Shown: in pieces, positions 47,201 to 55,839 of the stretch | How positions within the stretch are numbered: the first letter of the stretch is position 1 | How the letters are laid out: each line of letters begins with the position of its first letter | DNA from: Chitinophaga caeni | GTDB taxonomy: Bacteria > Bacteroidota > Bacteroidia > Chitinophagales > Chitinophagaceae | Assembly (NCBI RefSeq): GCF_002557795.1 | Contig: NZ_CP023777.1 | Span: forward strand, 186,001 to 250,000 | DNA: 64,000 bases | Direction of reading: 5' to 3' | Program-made: the position numbers and the translations under genes | The notes under the pieces: model-generated | Told to the model about the DNA's origin: nothing | Seen by the model: the letters and a program-made list of their open reading frames with translations, nothing else | The model's database searches: none

Positions 47201-47714
47201 ATGGATCATAAGCGATAGAAGTGAAGGTCACATTATAAACCCCATTTTTAACATGGAGTGAGAAACGGCCATTCTTATCTGTAACAGTTCCCAGGTTTGT
47301 GCCTAATATTTGAACGGTTATACCCGGTAAGGGCATGCCGTCCTTACCGGACACCCAACCATTAAACACGGTTAACCCGGATAATTTCTTCTTGAATATA
47401 ATGATCCTCCCACCGCTGTCCATCAGCTTGAACGGGGTATTTTTCAATAATTGCTTGATAATAAATTGCGGGGATTTCTGGTGCCAAGAGCCGGTGGGAG
47501 CATGGTATGCTGAAAGTTGTTGTGCATCGTAAACGAGAACAACCGGGTACAATTTTTCGATCTTCCGGATGGCCATATCCAATGATTCGCCATTGAAACT
47601 AATATCCAATAGCAGGCCGGGCTTCGTTTGCGACGAAACAGTTATTGGAAAACCTATCAAGAAGGTCAGTATATAAATCAATCCTATCCTACTAATGACC
47701 AGGCAGTTGGGCAT
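44253..47714 (-). CDS. SusC/RagA-family TonB-dependent transporter with STN signalling domain
   Basis: This 1153-residue outer-membrane importer has a signal peptide (about 1-28), an STN domain (about 40-110; LDMAIRKIEKLYPVVLVYDAQQL), a carboxypeptidase-regulatory-like beta domain (about 115-195; VSGKDGMPLPGITVQILGTN), a plug (ISVLRGAGAAALYGSRAGNGVVVIT) and a 22-strand barrel ending FGFKIDCSF. The STN domain is the part that contacts a FecR anti-sigma protein, and a FecR/sigma pair lies directly upstream, so uptake and signalling are coupled. Confidence 0.95.
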   Translation of the reverse strand: MPNCLVISRIGLIYILTFLIGFPITVSSQTKPGLLLDISFNGESLDMAIRKIEKLYPVVLVYDAQQLSAYHAPTGSWHQKSPQFIIKQLLKNTPFKLMDSGGRIIIFKKKLSGLTVFNGWVSGKDGMPLPGITVQILGTNLGTVTDKNGRFSLHVKNGVYNVTFTSIAYDPLTIPGIPLNNDTVVDHHFVMQEREESLQQFVVTALGISRPRSTLGYALTEIKSPGLNNVEAPNILQALSGKIPGLQVRGLSPDPGASVYVVLRGESSFNGNSQPLFVVDGIPITANSSVAGKVDYGNRLSDLSIEDIASISVLRGAGAAALYGSRAGNGVVVITTKTGNPGGSSWKVTASSSLMIDKAWQFPHFQNLYGAGTDVLAEDTWGEASWGPGLNDGSYKVQWNSPKDDEGNFIPLPWTAYPGRVRDYFQLGQTFQQHIAVNKSFEKGAARFSVLDTRNRGIIPNTGYNKDVLMFSLQYKFDPKIQFNTNLSYTYSSSDNRFSGDRGSVINQLYTMPANVNTNELRNYWKPGKEGVEQQSYLHDMYSGQAQVDNPFLIAYEQTNAYFRHRLNGLVQIKWTINDYLNLALRSGIDQFYEYRERKKPFSSVNFINGFYEEAKLFSREINSDLLLQFHKQFYTVWNISADFGMNRMDQKNYDYTIAAQQLKVPSIYSLSNGVDGSFTYQSDFARKRVNSTYATMQASYKDILFVNASGRMDWSSTLPRYHNAYFYPAIASSLLLTRLLNLGENNWVNRAKFRANWAKVGKDTDPYNLYNTFQYIANWDGISRADIATMLKNKLLKPEITTATEVGLELGMFKERLGLDITVYQSTNKNQIIAVPLAISSGYSERLMNAGNIRNRGIELQLSWHGNKKPLHVQYEGYINFSKNWDKIVALDPGIPNGEIYLSGGEGASVLAKVGGRMGDMYGGTYKKVPGGPYKGAPWLTASGQYQLEGGAYEKFGNYNPDFMLSWNHGVKYKNWFAGALLDWRQGGTFYSYTAKNLQSDGRVDVTLPGRDASQGGLPWVDGNGKERHDGMILYGYNLQDDGTFAPNDVILSPEAYYGNYYWDFPARNAYNATYIKLRELSLGYNFLHPAKWIQNVRLVFMARNLFAWNAAGTGFDPETSNKIENSRYQLGINTWTLPGIKTFGFKIDCSF

Positions 47715-47766
47715 AAGTTATTCTTGTTTTTCAAATCCAAGCCTATGCCTACTTCCAATCATCAGA

Positions 47767-48732
47767 TCATTCTATCCAATACTGCCCTTCGGAATCTTTG
47801 GTATAGGTATTTCCATGAACCAAACAGATTTCATGAAGAATATCGTCTACTGATTGTTCGTACCGGAACTTTCCTGTTACGCGATTTTGACTGGTTGCAG
47901 GCCGACGAAAATGAATTTTCACACCGTAAAACGCCTGCAAGTTAGTAACAATATTTGCAAAAGTTTCTTGCTGATAAACCATTTCTCCTGAATGCCAGGC
48001 TGCAACAGCGGGAAAATCTTGTATATTTTTTAATTCAATATTTCCAGACTTACTTAGGACTGCTGTTTTCCCTGTTCCCAGGTCAACAGGCGAGCGTTGC
48101 CCGAACCGTACCCGGACCTTGCCGGAAACAACGGCAACCGCATCTTCCTGCCCTGCATACCCGTACTTAGTATTAAAACTGGTTCCAAGTACTTCGACTT
48201 TATTTTTCCCGGCAGTTAACAGGAAGGGCTTAGAGGGATCGGCGGATACTTCCAGGAATATTTCACCATGGAGTAACTCGATTTTTCTTGTTGACGCGGT
48301 AAAACGGGTGGGTATTACCAACCTTGAGCCGGGTTTAAGCCAGGCTATCGAACCATCCGGTAATTGTACGCTGGTTACTTGCGCGAGGGGTGCATTTATA
48401 GTATCCAAGGATTGGGCGAGCCCGGGAGACACCTTGGGGGCTTGCCTATAAAAAACAAAATATCCAACCGTTACAAACACTAAAATGGCAGCCGCGGCCC
48501 AATATTTATTATTCAAGAAAATTTTCCTTGCAGGTGTTTCCAAACTGGCTTGCTGAACCTCCTGCCACAGCAAGGTATGCAAGGCTTGCCTGTATTCCTT
48601 ATCAGAATCGAAATGGCGGGTACTGTCATTATGAGAAAGTTGTGCGTACCATGCATCCACTAGTTGCCTTTCTGATTCAGAGCAGGTATTTTCGAGGTAT
48701 TTTTGTAAAATGCTGTTGTTAGGTTTTACCAC
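47767..48732 (-). CDS. FecR-family anti-sigma factor
   Basis: This 321-residue protein has a cytoplasmic N-terminus (ILQKYLENTCSESERQLVDAWY), one membrane span (about 80-98; AAAAILVFVTVGYFVFY), a FecR domain (about 130-225; LPDGSIAWLKPGSRLVIPTRF, REIELLHGEIFLEV-like) and a C-terminal DUF4974-type STN-binding domain (DILHEICLVHGNTYT). It holds the sigma factor at the membrane until the SusC protein binds substrate. It lies 47 bp after the sigma gene. Confidence 0.93.
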   Translation of the reverse strand: MVKPNNSILQKYLENTCSESERQLVDAWYAQLSHNDSTRHFDSDKEYRQALHTLLWQEVQQASLETPARKIFLNNKYWAAAAILVFVTVGYFVFYRQAPKVSPGLAQSLDTINAPLAQVTSVQLPDGSIAWLKPGSRLVIPTRFTASTRKIELLHGEIFLEVSADPSKPFLLTAGKNKVEVLGTSFNTKYGYAGQEDAVAVVSGKVRVRFGQRSPVDLGTGKTAVLSKSGNIELKNIQDFPAVAAWHSGEMVYQQETFANIVTNLQAFYGVKIHFRRPATSQNRVTGKFRYEQSVDDILHEICLVHGNTYTKDSEGQYWIE

Positions 48733-48779
48733 ATTCTTCGGTTTTCATAATATAAGACGCTCCAGGAGAAGCCCTGGTA

Positions 48780-49406
48780 CTATATGGCGTGCTGAATCAT
48801 TTGAAAATACAACACCGGCGACAAGTAAAGCACTGGTAATATACTCCCCTGGTATTGCACTACCTTGATTTTCAAACGCTTGAGAGCAGTCGTCAGTTGA
48901 TTTTTTACAGTTTGTTCAGAGATTCCCATTTGTTGGGCGATCTGTGCAGATGATAATCCCCCTTCGCGGCTAAAGCGGTAAACTTGCTGCATCTTGGAAG
49001 GCATCCTAGATACTTCGGATTCAATTAATACGGCTACTTCTTTTGCCTGTAACACGTGGTGGCTGTGATTCACCGAATCCTCTCCACCCGGCAAATTTGC
49101 AACTGAAGAAGCTAGATGCTCCCTCGCATCCTTCGAACGGTAATAGCTGATAACACGGTGTTTCAATGCCGTGAGCAGGTAACCTTTAAAGGATGATTGA
49201 ATACTTATTTGAGCCCTGTTATTCCACAACTTGATAAACAATTCCTGTACACAATCCATCGCATCCTGTTCACTTCCCGTTTTAAGCAAAGCCTCCCTGA
49301 GGGAAACCTCCCAATAACGTTCGAACAGCATGGCAAAAGCGGCTTCATTACCAAGCGTCACTTGTTCCCATAAATAAGTATCTGAACTAAGCTTTAATTC
49401 ATCCAT
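48780..49406 (-). CDS. ECF sigma factor, FecI-like
   Basis: This 208-residue protein has region 2 (about 20-90; DCVQELFIKLWNNRAQI) and region 4 (about 130-185; LPSKMQQVYRF-like MPSKMQQVYRFSREGGLSSAQIAQQMGISEQTVKNQLTTALKRL in pieces). It probably drives transcription of the susCD pair. The C-terminal tail after region 4 (ILPVLYLSPVLYFQMIQ) is hydrophobic, a trait seen in some Bacteroidota factors of this kind. It precedes fecR, susC and susD in the same direction. Confidence 0.92.
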   Translation of the reverse strand: MDELKLSSDTYLWEQVTLGNEAAFAMLFERYWEVSLREALLKTGSEQDAMDCVQELFIKLWNNRAQISIQSSFKGYLLTALKHRVISYYRSKDAREHLASSVANLPGGEDSVNHSHHVLQAKEVAVLIESEVSRMPSKMQQVYRFSREGGLSSAQIAQQMGISEQTVKNQLTTALKRLKIKVVQYQGSILPVLYLSPVLYFQMIQHAI

Positions 49407-49578
49407 TTAATAGCACCCTAAATTTGATTGTCGCCGGGGTGGTGGTTTGGTAATCTTTTGGCCTCATTCCCTTGAGCGATCAATTTGTCGATTCTTGGCA
49501 CTAAATTACTGAAGATTCGCGACAATATTAAGTGTACAAGTAGGGACTGACAAGAATCATCCCTACTTGAAAATATTG

Positions 49579-51024
49579 CTAATTAATATTTTGTGCAGGG
49601 CTAAAAACATTATCCCAATTATCCGTCCTAAAAGGAGCTACAGGGAAACCTTCCGTGCTAAATAAGTTGCCAATAGCTGCATTGGCAAAACCATACCTGG
49701 CTGCAACCGGTTCGGGCACCTTCTTGCTGCTAAGAATCAACTGCGACCCTTTCAGTTTAGCATCCGCCGGATAATAAATTTGATCTTCACCGGCTATGTA
49801 AGCATTGGCAATTGATTTACCATGGATTTTTAGTCCGGTCGGTAGATAATTGAAGTTAATGATGACTTTATTTTTTGCTATCTCCATGCTTTTGAAAGAC
49901 GGGGACCTGTATGCCGGCATCACTTTCCCGTAAGTTTCCACCAATGACATTTTTGCCAGGCGGATGCCCACGTCCTGTTTATTCCTCGGGTGAATATCCG
50001 CAACCGTATCAACCAAATCACTGATGACTATCATACCCGTTGCCTCCAGCGATTGGCTTTTATCTTGCGCCTCCCTTAAGAAAGCTGCATTCTGGCTTTT
50101 ATCGTACACATACGGCGCAATTTGAACAAAGTAAAAAGGAAACTCTACCTGCCACCAGTTCCTCCAGGCCTGGATCATCTTGGTGAATAAACGATCGTAA
50201 GTCTTGGGATGCCCCGTATTGCTTTCCCCTTGGTACCAAATCGCCCCCGCGATATTGAAATTTTTCAAGGGCGCGATCATACCATTAAATGCTTTCGCAG
50301 GTTCATGTGGCCACCATTTGCTCACTTTATTCACCTTAGCTTCCCCGGCCAGGAGAGGATCGTCATCTATAACATTTTTAGGTGTCCATACTTCGGCGGG
50401 AGTACCGCCCCAGCTGGCATTAATTAAGCCAATAGGCACACCCAGGTTTTTTTGTAGTTCTAAACCGTAGAAATATCCTACGGCGCTAAAATTCTTAATG
50501 CTAGCCGTGTCGCAAACAGTCCATTCCCCGGTACAATTTTCTTGCGGGTCATTAGCTGTAGTACGCGGGATTTGGAACATACGCACCTGTTCATTCCTCA
50601 ACGGTTGGCCGTTACTAGCTTTCACAATACTATCCCATAACTGGTTGCCGTTTCTTTCCATGTTAGATTGACCTGAGCAAAGCCATACTTCACCGATCAT
50701 TATATCATCCAGTACCAGGGTATTATATCCGTGGATCGTAATTTTATACGGTCCGCCAGCTCCCGGGGTTGGAATTTTTATGGACCAGGATGCATTGCCA
50801 TCCGCAACTACAGAATCGACCCTGTTATTCCAGGAAGTGGTGATTTTTATTTTTTCATTGGGCAAAGCCCAGCCCCATAATTTTACATCAGCGTTTCTCT
50901 GCAACACCATATGACTCCCGAGAACAGCGGGGAGCCTAACATTTGCCATTGTAAAACTGGCACCGAAAGTAAGGAACACTAATAATAATAGCAGTGCACA
51001 ACGTGGAAAAGTTTGTTTCATCAT
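49579..51024 (-). CDS. Secreted sialate O-acetylesterase-type esterase (SASA/SGNH)
   Basis: This 481-residue protein has a signal peptide (about 1-27), an N-terminal beta domain (LQRNADVKLWGWALPNEKIKI), and an SGNH esterase core with GEVWLCSGQSNM (nucleophile Ser120), IWYQGESNTGHP (oxyanion Asn) and DIHPRNKQDVG (catalytic Asp and His). Relatives remove acetyl groups from sialic acid or from plant glycans such as xylan. Its start lies directly next to the stop of the alpha/beta hydrolase gene (51025), so the two are one operon. The sigma gene follows after 172 bp. Confidence 0.9.
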   Translation of the reverse strand: MMKQTFPRCALLLLLVFLTFGASFTMANVRLPAVLGSHMVLQRNADVKLWGWALPNEKIKITTSWNNRVDSVVADGNASWSIKIPTPGAGGPYKITIHGYNTLVLDDIMIGEVWLCSGQSNMERNGNQLWDSIVKASNGQPLRNEQVRMFQIPRTTANDPQENCTGEWTVCDTASIKNFSAVGYFYGLELQKNLGVPIGLINASWGGTPAEVWTPKNVIDDDPLLAGEAKVNKVSKWWPHEPAKAFNGMIAPLKNFNIAGAIWYQGESNTGHPKTYDRLFTKMIQAWRNWWQVEFPFYFVQIAPYVYDKSQNAAFLREAQDKSQSLEATGMIVISDLVDTVADIHPRNKQDVGIRLAKMSLVETYGKVMPAYRSPSFKSMEIAKNKVIINFNYLPTGLKIHGKSIANAYIAGEDQIYYPADAKLKGSQLILSSKKVPEPVAARYGFANAAIGNLFSTEGFPVAPFRTDNWDNVFSPAQNIN

Positions 51025-51903
51025 TTATTGTTGTTTAGGAATATCTACCAATTGTTGACCTTCGAAAGTACCATTAACAGCGGCTTTCATAAAAGCATCC
51101 ATTTTATCAAACTCTTTAAACATGTACCCGCTCACATTATGTTTTTCACCTTCATACGAATAGAAAACGCAAGGTGCATCGTGTGCAACGGCCCAATCGT
51201 ACAAGGTTTTAGGACCAAATAAAATCAACCACCCGGGTTTATCCGCCTGGCAATAATGATGTGCTGCCGTCGCGTAAGGAACAAGCGGATCTTCAGTTCC
51301 GTGCATGAATAATGTTGGGATCCAAGTTTTTTTCGTGACGAGGTTAATATCCACCACTGCCCCGGCAAATATCATCGCGCCGGCAAATTGAAATTTGTTC
51401 ATGAACTCGTATTCAGCCGGGTTACCCGTTTCAAAAGGGTTATACATTAACTGCAAAGCAGTTTCCGCCCCGGCGCTGCTACCGGATAAAATCAACTTCC
51501 GCGGATCAACATTCAATTTAGTAGCATTGTTCAACAAATATTTTGTCGCGTCCGCAGCATCTTCCACTGCCAAACGGATTGCCTTTAACTTTTCCTGCGT
51601 CGGAATTTCGCAACCGAATCCCCGGCCTTTCATATAAAGGCGGTAAGAAATCACGAAAACATTATACCCCATGTTAGCTAGTCCTTCGGCCATCGGTTTC
51701 TGTTGATCGGGACTCCCGTTAGTAAATGCACCGCCGTGGATGAATAGAACAGACACGCGGTTAGGTGTTGCACTGGGCGCATAATGATCCATCCATAAAG
51801 TATCATTCCCCTTGATAGCATAAGAAAACCTTGCGGGCTGCTGCGCAAATGCAGGTATAAAAAACAGGCAGGCGAACAGGCAAACGAAGAAGGATTTCAT
51901 CAT
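51025..51903 (-). CDS. Secreted alpha/beta-hydrolase esterase
   Basis: This 292-residue protein has a signal peptide (about 1-20, AFA-Q), the HGGAF oxyanion motif (56-60), the nucleophile elbow GSSAG (Ser143), a likely acid in HGTEDPLVPY and the His in GEKHNVSGY. It resembles carbohydrate esterases and hormone-sensitive-lipase-like carboxylesterases. Coupling with the SGNH esterase suggests joint deacylation of the glycan imported by the downstream SusC/SusD pair. ATG 51900 is an equally possible start. Confidence 0.9.
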   Translation of the reverse strand: MMKSFFVCLFACLFFIPAFAQQPARFSYAIKGNDTLWMDHYAPSATPNRVSVLFIHGGAFTNGSPDQQKPMAEGLANMGYNVFVISYRLYMKGRGFGCEIPTQEKLKAIRLAVEDAADATKYLLNNATKLNVDPRKLILSGSSAGAETALQLMYNPFETGNPAEYEFMNKFQFAGAMIFAGAVVDINLVTKKTWIPTLFMHGTEDPLVPYATAAHHYCQADKPGWLILFGPKTLYDWAVAHDAPCVFYSYEGEKHNVSGYMFKEFDKMDAFMKAAVNGTFEGQQLVDIPKQQ

Positions 51904-52327
51904 TTAAAGAACAGTTTTGATAACGTGAAAATATAATCTGCTACTAAACTAATAGTATTTAACCAGGAAATAAAAGACTTCATGTACTTTTTACACATTC
52001 TAAAGATTTAAATAATGATCATTGCCAATTACTTCAAAACTGGATAAGCTGCCACCAAGTTTTGAATATTTTTTAAATACTTCGTGTAAATTTCAGCTAT
52101 ATCGATTTTTCAAACATACGGGACAAAAGCAATACTATTCTTCATTTATTTAATGTACTAAATACACTTTAAAATTTAAAATTCCGGCTATAGGGCAGGC
52201 ATTTTGATGATTTTTATCATGAAATGACAACTTTTTATCAAAAACTCATTCCATCTAATCAAATTCATTAAAAAGTTTGCGATTTTATATTTTCTTTGTG
52301 ATAAATATTTTCTATTAAAGCTACTCT
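51904..52327. promoter_or_regulatory. Divergent control region between esterase operon and ROK gene
   Basis: No gene is seen in these 424 bp. A perfect palindrome ATGAT-TTTT-ATCAT lies at 52207-52220, and its right half TTTTTATCA (52211-52219) recurs at 52232-52240, 21 bp on. This fits tandem sites for a dimeric regulator such as the ROK protein. Promoter elements are not clear. Confidence 0.4.
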
Positions 52328-53560
52328 ATGAGTGCCAAAAACACTTTTTTCGAAGAACTCGACCTCGATAATATGGGTGGGGTCGCCTACAAGAATCTGA
52401 ACTTAAAGAAAAAGATCATCGCCTATTTCGCCAATACAGGGAATGCCACTATTGCCGACCTAAGCCGTGAATTGAACTCCAGCGCCCCGAAAGTCACGCA
52501 CTTATTAAACGACCTGATAGAAGACGGCATGGTGCAGGATTACGGTAAAATAGATTCTACCGGTGGCAGGAGACCTAACCTTTATGGACTGGCGCCTGAT
52601 GCCGGCTTTTTCGTTGGCATCGAGGTAAAAAGAACCCATGTTAACATGGGCTTACTTGATTTCAAGAAAAACATGGTGGAAGTAAAGGAAAGGGTTCCTT
52701 ACAATTTGCAAAACACGCCGGCTTCCCTGGAAGAGCTATGCAATATTATTTTATCATTCATAGATAATCTCCCGGTAGTCAAGGATAAAATCCTGGGTTG
52801 CGGTATCAACCTCGCGGGTAGGATCAACTATGTTACCGGCCATAGTTACGGTTTATTTCATTTTCATGAAGAACCGCTTAGCAGGGTGATGGAGCAACAG
52901 ATAGGAATACGTACTTACTTGGAAAACGATAGCCGCGCCATGGCTTACGGTGAATTTAGCAGCGGCGTTGTCAAAGACGAGAAAAACGTTTTATTTATCA
53001 ACTTGGATCATGGAATCGGCCTTGGTATACTCATCAATGGTCAATTGTATTATGGGAAATCAGGTTTTGCAGGTGAATTCGGCCATGTCCCATTTTTCAA
53101 TAATGAAATACTTTGCCATTGCGGTAAAAAGGGTTGCCTGGAAACCGAAGCTTCAGGCCAAGCTTTACTTAGAAAATTCCGTGCAAAACTGGCGGAAGGT
53201 TCTTCCACCGTTATCACTTCCAACCGTCCAAACGCTGAAGATGTTCAATTGGATGATATTATATATGCCACCAATCACGATGACGTACTCGCTATTGAAC
53301 TAATGGCCGAAATCGGGGAACAACTTGGTAGGGGCATCGCTATGCTGATCAACTTGTATAATCCTGAACTCGTAATATTAGGTGGCAGCCTTTCCACTAC
53401 CGGCGATTATATCAGGTTACCGATAAAAAGCGCCATCAACAAATATTCCCTAAGCCTGGTAAATAACGACACGCAGCTAAAATTGTCTAAACTGGGAGAA
53501 AAAGCCGGCATGATTGGCGCCTGCCTACTGGTTCGCAACAAGCTATTAACCATGTTATAA
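52328..53560 (+). CDS. ROK-family transcriptional regulator (NagC/XylR type)
   Basis: This 410-residue protein has an N-terminal winged HTH (about 25-75; NATIADLSRELNSSAPKVTHLLNDLIEDGMVQDYG) and a ROK sugar-kinase-like domain with FINLDHGIGLGILINGQLYYG, the zinc motif CHCGKKGCLE, and ELVILGGSL. Such repressors release DNA on binding a sugar or sugar phosphate. It is divergent from the esterase/SusCD locus and not far from the chitin genes, so either set could be its target. Confidence 0.9.
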   Translation: MSAKNTFFEELDLDNMGGVAYKNLNLKKKIIAYFANTGNATIADLSRELNSSAPKVTHLLNDLIEDGMVQDYGKIDSTGGRRPNLYGLAPDAGFFVGIEVKRTHVNMGLLDFKKNMVEVKERVPYNLQNTPASLEELCNIILSFIDNLPVVKDKILGCGINLAGRINYVTGHSYGLFHFHEEPLSRVMEQQIGIRTYLENDSRAMAYGEFSSGVVKDEKNVLFINLDHGIGLGILINGQLYYGKSGFAGEFGHVPFFNNEILCHCGKKGCLETEASGQALLRKFRAKLAEGSSTVITSNRPNAEDVQLDDIIYATNHDDVLAIELMAEIGEQLGRGIAMLINLYNPELVILGGSLSTTGDYIRLPIKSAINKYSLSLVNNDTQLKLSKLGEKAGMIGACLLVRNKLLTML

Positions 53561-53644
53561 ATATTTTATTGATCTTGTTCCCTATTAAATACAGGTTGAG
53601 CTCGGAAGCCGGGTGTGTTCGAAAGCTTCAGCCGGTAAAATAAT

Positions 53645-53666
53645 GAAGTGCTTTAGCGGGCACTTC
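53645..53666. terminator. Hairpin between convergent genes
   Basis: GAAGTGC (53645-53651) pairs with GCACTTC (53660-53666). There is no T run. It lies between the stops of the ROK and BamA-like genes. A degenerate piece resembling the repeat termini (GAGCTCGGAAGC, 53600) is nearby. Confidence 0.4.
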
Positions 53667-53748
53667 CACAGTAAACAATTGAAACAAGCAATAGTAAACT
53701 ACTTGTCGCTTCCAAGCATGACTATTAAAATACCATGCTAAGCCCCGG

Positions 53749-55722
53749 TTATTTAAAAGAAATAAATGAAGGTATCTTTAAAGCGAAAATATCAAACCGG
53801 ATATCCGATAAGGTGGTAACCTGGAACCACACCCCTTTCATACCAGGCGGCGCATCCGGGTAAACATAGGCACCCACCTGGACGGTATTAAAAGATAAGT
53901 TTTCATTCCTTACCCTAAATCCGCCACCCAATCCTGTATAAAATGGATTTTTAAAGATGTTGTTACTCTGGTAACTTAATAAGCTACCCTGTAACGAAGC
54001 AAAAAAACTAAACTTGAACCCGTAAAATTTCAAGGGACTGTAATACACGCTTTCAGAACCGAGATTCAAACGTTGATAGCCGTTTAACATCGTTTTCCGG
54101 TAGCCCATAAGCCCATTATTACGGTTGATATTCAAGGGGCGGTAGAAATAATTATTGGGATTGCAGAGGTAATCAAAATAACCGAATTGCCTGAAATATC
54201 CTTTCTGTCCAAGCCTCATCAATTTACTGTAATAATTCAATTGCGTGTGTATCACCGCATCTTCCGAAGTTCCTCCCTGCCAAAAGGTACCAACGCCGGC
54301 CTGCAAAGAAATGATCCCCTCCAAATGGGTCAACCAATCTTTATGAACTTCTATTCCCGTATAAAATCGTTCCCTGCCTACCCACTGTTCCCAACCGGTA
54401 GTAATACTGGTATTAAACCCAAAGGGAATATCCTCGGTTCTACCGAAACCGAAAAAATGGTGCGCCTTGAAGAAGTCTTGCTTGAAGATGTAAAACTGTC
54501 CCAAGTAATAATGCCTGTTATTATAAATCGGGTCAGCATGAAATTGTTCCTGTTCGGGCCTACGATCAAAATGAATATTGTTATACCGGAATAAAATGGC
54601 CATGTTAGGTTTGCTCTGCATGATACCATCATCCGATCTCCGGCGGGAAATATTGTACCCAGCCCAAAGGTCGAAATAATTATACCTATAATCGCGGTAT
54701 AAAGAATCTGGTCGATCCCTGATATTGATAGAAAAATTTTGCGACATCATCAAGCCACCTGCCCAGCGGGCCGTGGTGCGGAATAACGGCCGGTTAAAAT
54801 TTATATAATACGAACCTTCGTAAACACCCGAATCCAGTGCTACCGTATTGTTTAACGTGCTATAACCAATATTGGCATCAATAAATGCCCCGCCGATGTT
54901 ATACTTCGTATACCGTACTTCCGTATTCCATTTAGGGCTGTAATCATTTTCCCATAGGAAGCCCAAGGTAACCGCTTGCCCAGCGCCGAAGAGATTATTG
55001 TTAAATACCCTTGCACCGAAAGCATCGGGTTTCACGCGGGAAAGATCCCCCCCGTATTCGAATACATCCTTGGTAATAACCAGGATATCCGCGGTATCGT
55101 TGGTTTCATTTGAGTTTACAACATAAATACGCGCATCCTGTATAAAGGGACGGCTACGCAAATACCTTTCGTTCTCTGCCATTTCATAAGCATTCACGGT
55201 ATCGGTTTCCCTGAAGAATAGATTTTGCCTGATCAGCCAGATTTTAGAGTTATAATGAAGACCGTTGGCGAACTTGATCAATTTATTATTAGTAGTAAAC
55301 GTAGTATCATTGATGCTACCCGGTCCAAAAACTTTTAACTGCCTGTAAATAATTTTCCTGATCACTTTCCCGCGGTGTTCCTTGAAGGTTAATTCGCTTT
55401 TATAGAAGCTGCTATCTTCCTTGGGGCTGGGCTTATCGGCTTTAGAAATGCGCTTTAGCACGGAATCACGGAACTTGCTGCTCATCATGGAATCCACGTA
55501 AGTATTGAAACGCCGGAACCAACCGCCTTTCTTTGTCAAGATTGAATCCTTGGGGCGGTGCAAAGGTAATAATGGAATCGTATCGATCTTACCGATGATG
55601 GGGGGCACGGAATCCCGGCTAGATTGCTGTGCATCGGCAACCGATACCTGGCATAACACAAGTACAAGTGATAAACAGCAGCCTAACAGTATGATGTAGG
55701 ATATTTTAAAATTACGGCTCAA
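53749..55722 (-). CDS. BamA/Omp85-like outer membrane protein with POTRA-type domain
   Basis: This 657-residue protein has a signal peptide (ending ADA-Q, about 32), a linker, a POTRA-like segment (about 115-215; KVIRKIIYRQLKVFGPGSIND, then AENERYLRSRPFIQDARIYVV) and a C-terminal beta barrel with aromatic-ended strands, closing FALKIPSFISFK. The alternation fits the Omp85/surface-antigen superfamily, but the protein is shorter than BamA and has one or two POTRA domains at most. It may insert or export outer-membrane material. It stands alone. Confidence 0.75.
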   Translation of the reverse strand: MSRNFKISYIILLGCCLSLVLVLCQVSVADAQQSSRDSVPPIIGKIDTIPLLPLHRPKDSILTKKGGWFRRFNTYVDSMMSSKFRDSVLKRISKADKPSPKEDSSFYKSELTFKEHRGKVIRKIIYRQLKVFGPGSINDTTFTTNNKLIKFANGLHYNSKIWLIRQNLFFRETDTVNAYEMAENERYLRSRPFIQDARIYVVNSNETNDTADILVITKDVFEYGGDLSRVKPDAFGARVFNNNLFGAGQAVTLGFLWENDYSPKWNTEVRYTKYNIGGAFIDANIGYSTLNNTVALDSGVYEGSYYINFNRPLFRTTARWAGGLMMSQNFSINIRDRPDSLYRDYRYNYFDLWAGYNISRRRSDDGIMQSKPNMAILFRYNNIHFDRRPEQEQFHADPIYNNRHYYLGQFYIFKQDFFKAHHFFGFGRTEDIPFGFNTSITTGWEQWVGRERFYTGIEVHKDWLTHLEGIISLQAGVGTFWQGGTSEDAVIHTQLNYYSKLMRLGQKGYFRQFGYFDYLCNPNNYFYRPLNINRNNGLMGYRKTMLNGYQRLNLGSESVYYSPLKFYGFKFSFFASLQGSLLSYQSNNIFKNPFYTGLGGGFRVRNENLSFNTVQVGAYVYPDAPPGMKGVWFQVTTLSDIRFDIFALKIPSFISFK

Positions 55723-55839
55723 TTTTTCTCCCGGCTTACATTTAGTAGGGGAAAATCATACCATATTAAAAAGGCATTATTTCCTCCCATAAGTTAACGA
55801 AATTCAAATTACTAAGTAGCAATCCGGGTGAAAAAGATA

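Noticed and set aside
53595..53640. A fourth locus of the palindrome-ended repeat
   Set aside because: GAGCTCGGAAGC and GTTCGAAAGCTTC resemble the terminus, but no matching interior or second terminus follows, so chance or an old remnant cannot be told apart.
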